Notes under the pieces: model-generated
Database searches by the model: none
The model's input: only the letters and a program-made list of their open reading frames with translations
What the model was told of the DNA's origin: nothing
Position numbers and translations under genes: made by a program
DNA from: Ancylothrix sp036704045
GTDB taxonomy: Bacteria > Cyanobacteriota > Cyanobacteriia > Cyanobacteriales > Oscillatoriaceae
Direction: 5' to 3'
Assembly: GCA_036704045.1 (NCBI GenBank)
Contig: DATNQM010000018.1
Location: 62,001-126,000 of the forward strand
DNA: 64,000 bases
Shown here: positions 17,857 to 25,040 of the stretch, in pieces
Position numbering within the stretch: the stretch's first letter is position 1
Layout of the letters: each line of letters begins with the position of its first letter

Positions 17857-18342
17857 TTACTGCATTGCACCGATCACATAGTCGAAGTAGGAAGAGGCTT
17901 CGGCTGCATCTTCGCCAGACAGCAGAGAAGAAGCTGCGTTTTTCATTGCACGGATGCCTTCGGCAACGCCATCAATGGGGGTACCCAAGGATCTGTACAT
18001 TTCGCGCACGCCAACGATACCGATTTCTTCGATGGGGGTTACATCACCAGCAACGATTCCGTAGGTGATAAGGCGCAAGTAGTAGTCGAGGTCACGCAAG
18101 CAGGTGGCGGTCATTTCTTCGCCATAAGCGTTTCCACCAGGAGACACGACGTCGGGGCGTTTTTGGAAGAGTTGGTCGCCAGCTTGTTTGACGATCCGTT
18201 CGCGGGATTCGCTCAAGATTTGGGCAATCCGAACGCGACGTTCGCCGGTGGTGACGAAGCCTTTGATGCGATCCAATTCACCAGGGCTCAGGTAACGGGC
18301 CTCGGCATCAGCATTCACGATGGATTTCGTGACGATACTCAT
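17857..18342 (-). CDS. apcA: Allophycocyanin alpha subunit
   Basis: ApcA is the alpha subunit of core allophycocyanin. The 161-residue protein starts MSIVTKSIVNADAEARYLSP and has Cys81 in TATCLRDLDYYLRLITYG for phycocyanobilin attachment. It heads the leftward apcA-apcB-apcC unit. In many cyanobacteria apcE lies directly upstream of apcA. Here apcE ends at 25041, about 6.7 kb upstream, with unrelated genes in between, so apcA must be driven by its own promoter in 18343-18872. Confidence 0.99.
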   Translation of the reverse strand: MSIVTKSIVNADAEARYLSPGELDRIKGFVTTGERRVRIAQILSESRERIVKQAGDQLFQKRPDVVSPGGNAYGEEMTATCLRDLDYYLRLITYGIVAGDVTPIEEIGIVGVREMYRSLGTPIDGVAEGIRAMKNAASSLLSGEDAAEASSYFDYVIGAMQ

Positions 18343-18872
18343 TAACGGTTTCCTCCCAATGATATGTAAACTCGGCTTTTTGGGCCGGTTGCTGGGTTTG
18401 TCTTTGGCTGTGCTTTAAGTTAAGTGGTTTTTGGGCCGCCTCTTTTGCACTGGCTTTAGATGTCCCTTGTGTATTTTAAGGGTATCTGTGCCGCTTTCAG
18501 ACTTTTTACGCCAGCTAGTTTTTGCAAATACGGATATTTTGCAGCATGAGGTTTGCTTTCTGACAAGCGCTTAATATTTTTTAATATTTTTCTTCATATT
18601 GGGCCGAGGATGGGCCATAACCATACAATACAGTCTTGCGCTAAGGGTGAATATCTACGAGGCTGGGTGGGCATTATTCTATATAAAGATACTTTGAGTG
18701 AGAGTTAGCTTTTATATCTAAATCCTATAAGGTTTCACCTCATCCCATTGGGTGAGAGTTGGGGATGATTCAGGTATCTACCTTTGGATGAACAGACGGG
18801 TGGAAGGTGGCAAGGGGTGACACCCCTTATCGTTAGAAATGTAAGGACAAGTTCACCAAAGGAACACCAAAA
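18343..18872. promoter_or_regulatory. apcA promoter/leader region, 530 bp
   Basis: This noncoding region separates apcA (leftward) from the first peptidoglycan-binding gene (rightward) and must contain the apcABC promoter. TTTTTGGGCCG occurs twice (near 18377 and 18425) and GGGCC three more times. A perfect 17-base palindrome, AAGGGGTG-A-CACCCCTT at 18812-18828, lies 45 bp before the start at 18873 and could be an operator for that gene. I cannot place -10 boxes with confidence. Confidence 0.5.
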
Positions 18873-19376
18873 ATGCAATCCACAAACAACCAACAATCAA
18901 TTCAATCTCAAGCGTTTTCTACTCAATTAAATAAGCCGGTTCTTCAACTTGGTTCTAAAGGTAATGATGTTAAAGAGTTGCAAAAGCTTTTAATTCACTG
19001 GAATTACCTACCCTACGGTTTCTCAATTGATGGTTATTTCTCTACTGTTGTTCAAGATGCTGTTGCAGCTTTCCAATATCGGGTATTTCTGAAAATGGAC
19101 GGTATTGTTGGCAAGAATACTTGGCAAGCTTTGTACACCGGCGCCCCAGATATGCCTATGTTGCAACGTGGTTCTCAAGGGGAAGCAGTCAAAACTTTGC
19201 AACGTGCTTTAGCCGATTCTAATACTTATTATGGCGCAATGGATGGAGTTTTTGGCTCGATTACTGATGCTGCGGTTCGCACTTTTCAAAAAAATGCCGG
19301 TTTAGTAGCGGATGGAATTGTGGGCAATAAAACCTGGTATGCGTTGAGCAAAGTTTACGCCCCTATCGGATGTTAA
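18873..19376 (+). CDS. Tandem peptidoglycan-binding-domain protein, copy 1
   Basis: A 167-residue protein made of two PG_binding_1 three-helix domains (about 25-90 and 97-160), with the usual pattern LxxGSxGxxVxxLQxxL and a closing DGIVGxxTWxAL in each. Such domains bind peptidoglycan and normally sit beside a hydrolase. Here no catalytic domain is present. The N-terminus (MQSTNNQQSIQSQAFSTQLN) is polar and has no signal peptide, so export, if any, must use another route. An AAGGAA ribosome-binding site precedes the ATG. It is the first of three tandem paralogues, all ending TWYALSK plus a short tail. Confidence 0.88.
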   Translation: MQSTNNQQSIQSQAFSTQLNKPVLQLGSKGNDVKELQKLLIHWNYLPYGFSIDGYFSTVVQDAVAAFQYRVFLKMDGIVGKNTWQALYTGAPDMPMLQRGSQGEAVKTLQRALADSNTYYGAMDGVFGSITDAAVRTFQKNAGLVADGIVGNKTWYALSKVYAPIGC

Positions 19377-19395
19377 TTGTGAATTTCACTCTTTG

Positions 19396-19415
19396 GAATG
19401 CCCAAAAGGGCATTC
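19396..19415. terminator. Hairpin between tandem copies 1 and 2
   Basis: GAATGCCC-AAAA-GGGCATTC is a perfect 8-bp stem at 19396-19415, followed by CT/T-rich sequence. It may be a terminator or a 3'-end stabiliser. The same element recurs between copies 2 and 3, so it was duplicated with the gene. An ATG inside it (19398) is in frame with copy 2 but is not a credible start. Confidence 0.6.
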
Positions 19416-19460
19416 AACTCTCTTTCAAATATCAACTTTATTAACTCAAGGAACACCAAA

Positions 19461-19961
19461 ATGCAATCCACCAACAATCAATCAATTCAATCTCAAGAAT
19501 TTGCTGCTCAATTAAATAAGCCGGTTCTCCAAATAGGATCTACAGGTAATGAAGTTAAAGAGTTGCAAAAGTTGCTAATTCACTGGGGCAATCTTTCTTG
19601 CGATTTTCCCATAGATGGTTATTTCTCTAACTATGTGGAAAAGGCTGTTAAATCTTTCCAACACCGCCTATTTTTAAAAGTTGATGGGATTGTGGGTTCT
19701 CGCACTTGGAAATCGCTTTACACCGGCGCCCCAGATATGCCTATGTTGCAACGTGGTTCTCAAGGGGAAGCAGTCAAAACTTTGCAACTTGCCTTATACA
19801 ATACCAATGTTTATTATGGCGCAATTGATGGAAATTTTGGGCCTATTACTGAGGCTGCGGTTCGCACTTTCCAAAAAAATGCCGGTTTAGTTGTTGACGG
19901 AATTGTAGGCAATAAAACCTGGTATGCGTTGAGCAAAGTTTACGCCCCTATCGGATGTTAA
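19461..19961 (+). CDS. Tandem peptidoglycan-binding-domain protein, copy 2
   Basis: The 166-residue second paralogue has the same two PG_binding_1 domains and no visible signal peptide or catalytic domain. The second domain is nearly identical to that of copy 1, with a long shared stretch from GAPDMPMLQRGSQGEAVKTL onward and an identical C-terminus (SKVYAPIGC), while the first domain has diverged (HWGNLSCDFPIDGYF). This suggests recent duplication or gene conversion. I start at ATG 19461 because it follows CAAGGAACACCAAA exactly as in copy 1; the in-frame ATG at 19398 lies inside a hairpin. Confidence 0.87.
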   Translation: MQSTNNQSIQSQEFAAQLNKPVLQIGSTGNEVKELQKLLIHWGNLSCDFPIDGYFSNYVEKAVKSFQHRLFLKVDGIVGSRTWKSLYTGAPDMPMLQRGSQGEAVKTLQLALYNTNVYYGAIDGNFGPITEAAVRTFQKNAGLVVDGIVGNKTWYALSKVYAPIGC

Positions 19962-19980
19962 TTGTGAATTTCAATCTTTA

Positions 19981-20000
19981 GAATGCCCAAAAGGGCATTC
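19981..20000. terminator. Hairpin between tandem copies 2 and 3
   Basis: Identical to the hairpin at 19396-19415: GAATGCCC-AAAA-GGGCATTC. Its presence at the same place after copy 2 shows that the duplicated unit includes the intergenic DNA. Confidence 0.6.
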
Positions 20001-20045
20001 TCTACTCTCTCAAATATCAACTTTATTAACTCAAGGAACACCAAA

Positions 20046-20543
20046 ATGCAATCCACCAACAATCAATCAATTCAATCTCAAGAATTTGCTGCTCAATTAA
20101 ATAAGCCGGTTCTCCAGTTTGGTTCAAAAGGTAATGAGGTTAAAGAGTTGCAAAAGTTGCTAATTCACTGGAATTACCTACCCTACGATTTTCCGATTGA
20201 TGGTTATTTCTCGAAGTATGTGCAACAAGCGGTTACAGCTTTTCAATACCGAATGTTTCTCAAATCTGATGGTATTGTGGGTCAGTTGACTTGGAAAGCA
20301 TTATACACCGGCGCTCCTGTTAATATGCCGACTTTACAAAAAGGTTCTCAAGGGGAAGTGGTAAAAACTTTGCAACGTGCTTTACGAGATGCCGGTGTTT
20401 ATTATGGCGCAATGGATGGAATTTTTGGGGAAGTAACTGCTGCTGCGGTTCGCGCAATTCAAAAAAATTCTGGTTTAGTGGCGGATGGAATTGTGGGTGA
20501 TAAAACCTGGTATGCTTTGAGCAAGATAAACGCACGAGTTTAA
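20046..20543 (+). CDS. Tandem peptidoglycan-binding-domain protein, copy 3
   Basis: The 165-residue third paralogue has two PG_binding_1 domains like the others. The first 33 residues match copy 2 almost exactly, as does the upstream DNA. The second domain is the most diverged (NMPTLQKGSQGEVVKTLQ, then GIFGEVTAAAVRAIQKNSG), and the C-terminus is SKINARV instead of SKVYAPIGC. No signal peptide or enzyme domain is visible. The start at 20046 is chosen by the conserved ribosome-binding site CAAGGAACACC. It is the last gene of the triplet and is followed by a strong hairpin. Confidence 0.87.
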   Translation: MQSTNNQSIQSQEFAAQLNKPVLQFGSKGNEVKELQKLLIHWNYLPYDFPIDGYFSKYVQQAVTAFQYRMFLKSDGIVGQLTWKALYTGAPVNMPTLQKGSQGEVVKTLQRALRDAGVYYGAMDGIFGEVTAAAVRAIQKNSGLVADGIVGDKTWYALSKINARV

Positions 20544-20570
20544 AGGTTTTTTACAGCAATTCGATATGCT

Positions 20571-20603
20571 AAAAACCCGGTTTATTATAAAAATCGGGTT
20601 TTT
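20571..20603 (+). terminator. Rho-independent terminator after the triplet
   Basis: AAAAACCCG (20571-20579) pairs with CGGGTTTTT (20595-20603), with an A/T-rich loop and a T-rich end. It is about 30 bp after the stop of copy 3. Confidence 0.7.
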
Positions 20604-20762
20604 ATAGCTAAATTAAAAGTTCCTCAATTTACAATTAAACATACTAGGATTAATCTGTCAAAAACTAGGCTGGTGTTTTGTTGAAAAAATAAATATAAGC
20701 TTTTCAGATTGCCCATTCGGAAGTAATATTAAAAAGTAGTTTATAAACCGATTATAGGAATT

Positions 20763-21629
20763 TTGGCTTACGATAATACTTGTAAGTTTTTAGCAGAAAG
20801 ATATCCAGTGGATTTTGCTCGCTGGTTGCTGTCGGTTGAAACGACGGATATCCAGGTTCTTAAAACCGAGTTAAACCAAGAACCAATTCGTGCTGATTCA
20901 CTGACTTTTCTGCAAATTTTGTCATCAATTCTGCACCTTGAATTTCAAACGTTGCCGGTTTCTACACCGCCGCTACCTTTCCGAATGCTGGATTATTCAG
21001 TGAGGTTAAAAAGTCAATATAATTGTGACGTTGAGCAGGTTGTTATTTTCTTAAAACCGACAAATTCTGAGATTGCTTTTACTGAAATATATCAAGATCG
21101 AACTACTAATCATCGCTATCGGGTGATTCGTTTGTGGGAACAAGATCCGGCTATTTTTTTAGGGAATCCTGGCTTACTTCCCTTTGCGAGTTTAACACGA
21201 AGTGATGCGCCGGAAATGTTGCTTTCCCAAGTGGCGGAGCAAGTGGCTAGAATAGAGTCAAGTTCGGAACGCGAGAATATTACTGCTTGTGCTTATGTTC
21301 TGGCGGGTTTACGTTTTGAAGACCGATTAATTCAACAATTATTGAGGAGCGATCTTATGCGCGAATCTGTCACTTATCAAGCTATTCTTGAGGAAGGCCG
21401 TGTTGAAGGCCGGCGAGAAGCACTCCAACAAGGACTTCAACAAGGAAAACAAGAGGAAGCTGCATCACTTATTCAGCGCCTACTTGTACGGCGTGTTGGT
21501 GCTGTGGATGAGCAATTGCAGCAGCAAATTCAAAGCTTATCTTTACCGAAATTAGAGGACTTAGGAGAGGCGCTTTTAGATTTTTCTCAACCTTCAGATT
21601 TAATTGCGTGGTTGCAGGAAAATTCCTAG
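20763..21629 (+). CDS. Rpn/DUF4351 family nuclease-like protein
   Basis: A 288-residue protein of the Rpn (PD-(D/E)XK nuclease, recombination-promoting) group, common in many copies in filamentous cyanobacteria. The nuclease core shows RADSLTFLQ (Asp) and ILHLEFQTLP, where the E-x-Q form of the active-site motif is usual for this subfamily. The C-terminal part has a Glu/Gln-rich repeat (REALQQGLQQGKQEEAASLIQRLL) and a DUF4351-type helical end. Translation appears to start at TTG 20763, with AGGAA five bases upstream. It lies in the DNA between apcE and apcA. Its biological role is not established; similar genes are often found near mobile or defence DNA. Confidence 0.85.
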   Translation: MAYDNTCKFLAERYPVDFARWLLSVETTDIQVLKTELNQEPIRADSLTFLQILSSILHLEFQTLPVSTPPLPFRMLDYSVRLKSQYNCDVEQVVIFLKPTNSEIAFTEIYQDRTTNHRYRVIRLWEQDPAIFLGNPGLLPFASLTRSDAPEMLLSQVAEQVARIESSSERENITACAYVLAGLRFEDRLIQQLLRSDLMRESVTYQAILEEGRVEGRREALQQGLQQGKQEEAASLIQRLLVRRVGAVDEQLQQQIQSLSLPKLEDLGEALLDFSQPSDLIAWLQENS

Positions 21630-21880
21630 GAAATTTTTAGTTTAAGTGGGGCCGGTGGCCCCATTTTTGCTGAATATTTAAATCATAATAATTAGCAAAT
21701 AACCTTGTTTAAAAAGTAGTTATTCTGAGCGAAAAGACACGCATACAACAGCCTGTTATAACCAACCCGATATCTAGGCATTTCCCGCACTATTTTACTG
21801 ACATTATACTAATACTAATTCCTTAAATCTTAAGTACAAATAAGGGTTCCAGAACATACGATCTTCTCAAGAATTGGTAT

Positions 21881-21929
21881 AACCCCTTGCGGGTTTTATT
21901 CTTGTAGATGCCGGTTTTAACCGCCGGCA
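21881..21929. repeat. 49-bp two-hairpin repeat, copy 1
   Basis: This copy starts AACCCC-TTGC-GGGTTTTATT and ends with a GCCGGTTTTAACCGCCGGC stem region. It is about 85-90 percent identical to the copy at 21951-21999, which starts 70 bp later. Each copy holds two hairpins. Confidence 0.8.
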
Positions 21930-21950
21930 TTTTAAATAAGAAAGCTTTGT

Positions 21951-21999
21951 AACCCCGGAGGGGTTTTATTCATGTAGACGCCGGTTTTAACCGGCGGCT
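21951..21999. repeat. 49-bp two-hairpin repeat, copy 2
   Basis: AACCCC-GGAG-GGGTT, then the perfect 18-base palindrome CGCCGGTTTTAACCGGCG. Differences from copy 1 fall partly in loops, and stem changes such as GAT to GAC and CCGCCG to CCGGCG make the second stem perfect. Confidence 0.8.
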
Positions 22000-22067
22000 A
22001 ATATGAGTGGCGTTTCACCGGCGTTTATGTGGAAATTGTCAGAATTTGAGGCCGATGTTTTTGGGTT

Positions 22068-23951
22068 TTAGAAGCAAATTTCTCTATTATCTAGCCTTGT
22101 TTGAAGTTTCTGTTTAACGTTGTCCGTTGATTTAGTAACAGCCATTAGATGGTCGAGATTCTTAAATGGCCGGAAATTTGTGATAAGGTCTATCGTATTC
22201 TGCTTCATTCCTGTGCCTTTAAATGCTTGCACCAGTTCTTCTTTGCTGGCAGTGTTGATATTCACCGGCTTTGTTGGTGATACATTATTTTCGATTGGCT
22301 GAGTTTTTTCTGGTTCAGCTTTAATGTTAATTACCCCGTCTAAAGGTTGCGGTTGAGCAATTTTTTTCAAAGGCTCATTTATCGGATATGGTGCAGATTC
22401 CGGGTGATCAATTTTTTTCAAAAGAGCATCTATCATCATAGCATCTCTCATCGGATCTGTTGGAGATTTTAATTGTTTATCTGCTTCGATAAATTGAATG
22501 TTTTTAAGCTCTAGCTTCCGTTTTAAAAGAGATGGACAGGAAGGAGCAATCATAAAGGCAAGATCCCCCGCTAAATCCTTCTTAAATGGCTGGAAGTCTA
22601 CATCTCTTAACCATTGCTCAAAGGTATCTAAGTGTCCTTTCAAAAGCTCATAGTTTTTAGCTTCTCCAAATGCTCTAGCTACTGCATGACCGTTGTGCAA
22701 CAATTCTATGTAACAATCAAACGCATGACCGGCTAATACTGTCGTTGTGGAACATTCGGATAAGGTATAGGAATATTTATTCAAATATTTTTCCCAGTGT
22801 TGTCTACATTGTGCTTCTAGCAACTGACGCGCATCGCCCTCAAATTTTTGCTCTGGCGCTTCTTCAAAATATTTGGCATGGATTGTGAGCATTTGGGCTC
22901 CATAATCCCGGCAAAATTGCCTTAAGTTACCCACATAGTTTTCTGTTGTTACAGGTATTTTATGTATTTCTTCCCATGCTTTATCAAAGTTTTTATAACC
23001 TTTGTAGGCTTCTTTAATTCGGTTGTCAATTTTCTCTCTAATTTTTTGAAATTCATCGCTGTAACCTTTGTTTAGGTTGATGATGGAGCCGGTGACAAGT
23101 GTTTGCAGTACCGAATCATCTCCTATAAAGCCGAGAACATTATCTGAGGTTCCTACGATGTAAATTAAAAGCCGGATCTTTGAATTAAAGTCTTGATAAG
23201 AACGTTTAATCAATTGTTTAAACAAAAATCGGGTCTCTTTGATTGCATCAGGAAAAGGTTGCAATCCATCTAATTCATCATTGAGATAAACGAAAGTAAA
23301 CCGGGGTTCGACTTTAGCAATTTTTTCAATTACATAGAAGAAAAATTCTTCAAATACCACTCCACTTTCTGATACATATTTATTGAATCGGGGGCTAAAT
23401 TGGATTTTAAAGTTTGTTGCAGCTTTAAGTTCTGAGACTACTTGAGGCTCGTGTATTAACAACTCCTTCAAAATCTGTTCAGCCGCCTCTTTTGCTTTTC
23501 TTGACAAAGCTCGATTATGCAGTAATTGGTGAAAAGTATGGGCAAGAAGATGGCAATAGAGTTTGATGCTAAAAGCTTGGTTTCCCCCTAATATTTGTAA
23601 GTCCGAAAGTTGGAACTGAACCACAACCGCATAATTCCGATAGGTGCGCTGGGTTTTAGCTAATTCGTGTAAATAAGTTAGCAGAGAAGTTTTTCCACTG
23701 CCGACTAAAGCTGCAACAAACCTAAAAGTAAAATATCCATCATCAAAGGTATTCTTCAGATCGTCTTCAAGCAATTCAGTGATATTAGAAATGGGCCGAC
23801 CTGATAAACTCCTAGCTGTAGAGCCTTCGCCATCAGATCCAGGCGTTCTAACCGCTCTTTCTATCCAGATACTTTCTAGTAAACCTGAGCCGTTTTGAAC
23901 TGATTTCAAAAAATCTTGAATAAACCGTTTTTTTCCTGCATTTTCTGGCAT
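22068..23951 (-). CDS. P-loop ATPase with PD-(D/E)XK-like nuclease domain and ComEA-like HhH tail
   Basis: A 627-residue protein with a composite domain plan that I do not recognise as a named family. Residues 75-330 form an AAA+/STAND-like ATPase, with Walker A ALVGSGKTS (81-89) and Walker B FVYLNDE (220-226, Asp225-Glu226). Residues about 405-492 fit a restriction-endonuclease fold: Asp412 in HAFDCYIEL, then GEAKNY with Glu430-x-Lys432, a helix, and a strand FMIAPSCPSLLKRK leading to IQFIEAD, like RecB/NucS-type nucleases. After a Pro-rich linker, residues 563-615 resemble a ComEA-type helix-hairpin-helix (VNINTASKEELVQAFKGTGM). The gene starts 3 bases after the stop of the winged-helix gene upstream, so the two are co-translated. 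A DNA-targeting role is inferred, not shown. Confidence 0.7.
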   Translation of the reverse strand: MPENAGKKRFIQDFLKSVQNGSGLLESIWIERAVRTPGSDGEGSTARSLSGRPISNITELLEDDLKNTFDDGYFTFRFVAALVGSGKTSLLTYLHELAKTQRTYRNYAVVVQFQLSDLQILGGNQAFSIKLYCHLLAHTFHQLLHNRALSRKAKEAAEQILKELLIHEPQVVSELKAATNFKIQFSPRFNKYVSESGVVFEEFFFYVIEKIAKVEPRFTFVYLNDELDGLQPFPDAIKETRFLFKQLIKRSYQDFNSKIRLLIYIVGTSDNVLGFIGDDSVLQTLVTGSIINLNKGYSDEFQKIREKIDNRIKEAYKGYKNFDKAWEEIHKIPVTTENYVGNLRQFCRDYGAQMLTIHAKYFEEAPEQKFEGDARQLLEAQCRQHWEKYLNKYSYTLSECSTTTVLAGHAFDCYIELLHNGHAVARAFGEAKNYELLKGHLDTFEQWLRDVDFQPFKKDLAGDLAFMIAPSCPSLLKRKLELKNIQFIEADKQLKSPTDPMRDAMMIDALLKKIDHPESAPYPINEPLKKIAQPQPLDGVINIKAEPEKTQPIENNVSPTKPVNINTASKEELVQAFKGTGMKQNTIDLITNFRPFKNLDHLMAVTKSTDNVKQKLQTRLDNREICF

Positions 23952-23954
23952 AAT

Positions 23955-24530
23955 TTACTCCGCCCACTGAATTAACTCGTCTTCTTTTTCTGTCACAGCA
24001 AAAACTTTTCCTTCATCTTTAAGTTTTTGCAGATATTTGTCTAACAAATCTTGAGAAACTTGATTTTTTTCCCTAAATTTGCGGGAGACTTCTTTAGTAC
24101 GAATTGCTACCACTCCTCGCAGTTCTTGCTCTTTTCTTTCTTGCAAATAAATTGCTTTAAACTTCTCAACAAAAGTCTCAAAGTCCATCTCATCAGCCGC
24201 AGAGGAAACTACAGTTTCAGGAGAAACTAACTTAAAGCAACTCAAAAGAGCATTGAGCATTTTTGGCCCTTTCGCTGTCTCAAATTTATAATCTGTGGTT
24301 TGCAAATTCGCTACTAACGCTTTTTTCCCCAACTCTGTCACCGCAAGCCGGCTTCCTTTCAGAGATTCTAGTAACTTTTGCTGACACAAATCTTCACAAA
24401 TTTGATCCGCTTTTTTCTTCACATCTGCCGGCAAATTGCCTTTAACATCACCCTTTTTTACCGTCCCATCTGTCGAGTAAGCAACCGCGAAAAGCAGATA
24501 AAGCATTTGTTCGGTGGAAAGCTTAGTCAT
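23955..24530 (-). CDS. Winged-helix protein, partner of the ATPase-nuclease
   Basis: A 191-residue soluble protein with two probable winged-helix units: residues about 1-75 (KLSTEQMLYLLFAVAY, then VTELGKKALVA) and about 135-191 (RTKEVSRKFREKNQV, LLDKYLQKLKDEGKVF). These are joined by a helical linker. Such modules bind DNA or mediate protein contacts in kleisin- and MukF-like proteins. An upstream in-frame ATG at 24635 would add 35 residues, but the ATG at 24530 follows a good ribosome-binding site (AGAGGAACTT), so I start there. Its stop is 3 bases before the ATPase-nuclease start. It may confer DNA recognition on, or regulate, the partner. No named family is recognised. Confidence 0.7.
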   Translation of the reverse strand: MTKLSTEQMLYLLFAVAYSTDGTVKKGDVKGNLPADVKKKADQICEDLCQQKLLESLKGSRLAVTELGKKALVANLQTTDYKFETAKGPKMLNALLSCFKLVSPETVVSSAADEMDFETFVEKFKAIYLQERKEQELRGVVAIRTKEVSRKFREKNQVSQDLLDKYLQKLKDEGKVFAVTEKEDELIQWAE

Positions 24531-25040
24531 AAGTTCCTCTTTTCCCCTTAATCCGGGGTTGTATGTGCTTGAATCTTCAAAAAATAAGTCTGCCAAACTT
24601 ATAACACAATCCACCGGCCTCTGGCTGAGAAACATGGCTTAAGATTATTCCCATTCATCACCTATTGTCATTGTCTCTGCAAGAAACACTTAGACTATTA
24701 TAAAGTGCTTTTTTTACCTTTAAAAAACTTTAACAAATCTTCATTTTTTGCATTATATTTATCAGTTAATAGGCTCTTTAAATATTCTTTTTTTGTAGAA
24801 AATTATTATTTAAGAAACCGGCACATACATGAATAAAACCCTTTCAATATTAGAAGTTTATTATACCCCCCCTAGAACCCAACCTACAAAAACAATGTCT
24901 GAGACACTTACCAATCAATCGATGGAAACGACACCTACCACACCATTTATTAACCCCATCAACATCAAAAGAAAAACCCTGGTTCCTTTAAACAAACCAG
25001 GGTTTTAAACTTAAAAACGTTGCTCAATCACAACATAAAA
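24531..25040. other. Intergenic region, 510 bp, between apcE and the winged-helix gene
   Basis: A very A/T-rich stretch that must hold the promoter of the winged-helix/ATPase pair. Apart from the apcE terminator at 24973-25006 I see no gene or repeat. No clear target-site duplication or inverted end marks an insertion boundary. Confidence 0.5.
24973..25006 (-). terminator. apcE terminator
   Basis: AAAACCCTGGTT (24973-24984) pairs with AACCAGGGTTTT (24995-25006), a 12-bp perfect stem 35 bp after the apcE stop, with A/T-rich flanks giving a U tract on the minus transcript. It isolates apcE from the genes further left. Confidence 0.8.

Larger units (their letters stand above)
21630..22067. other. 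Intergenic region, 438 bp, with a repeat pair
   Basis: Between convergent genes. Its right half holds two copies of a hairpin-rich 49-bp repeat (listed separately). The left half has no gene, RNA or clear terminator that I can identify. Confidence 0.6.

Noticed and set aside
19398..20045. Upstream in-frame ATGs for peptidoglycan-binding copies 2 and 3 (MPKRAF starts)
   Set aside because: They lie inside the GAATGCCC hairpins; the conserved AAGGAACACC site points to the inner ATGs at 19461 and 20046.
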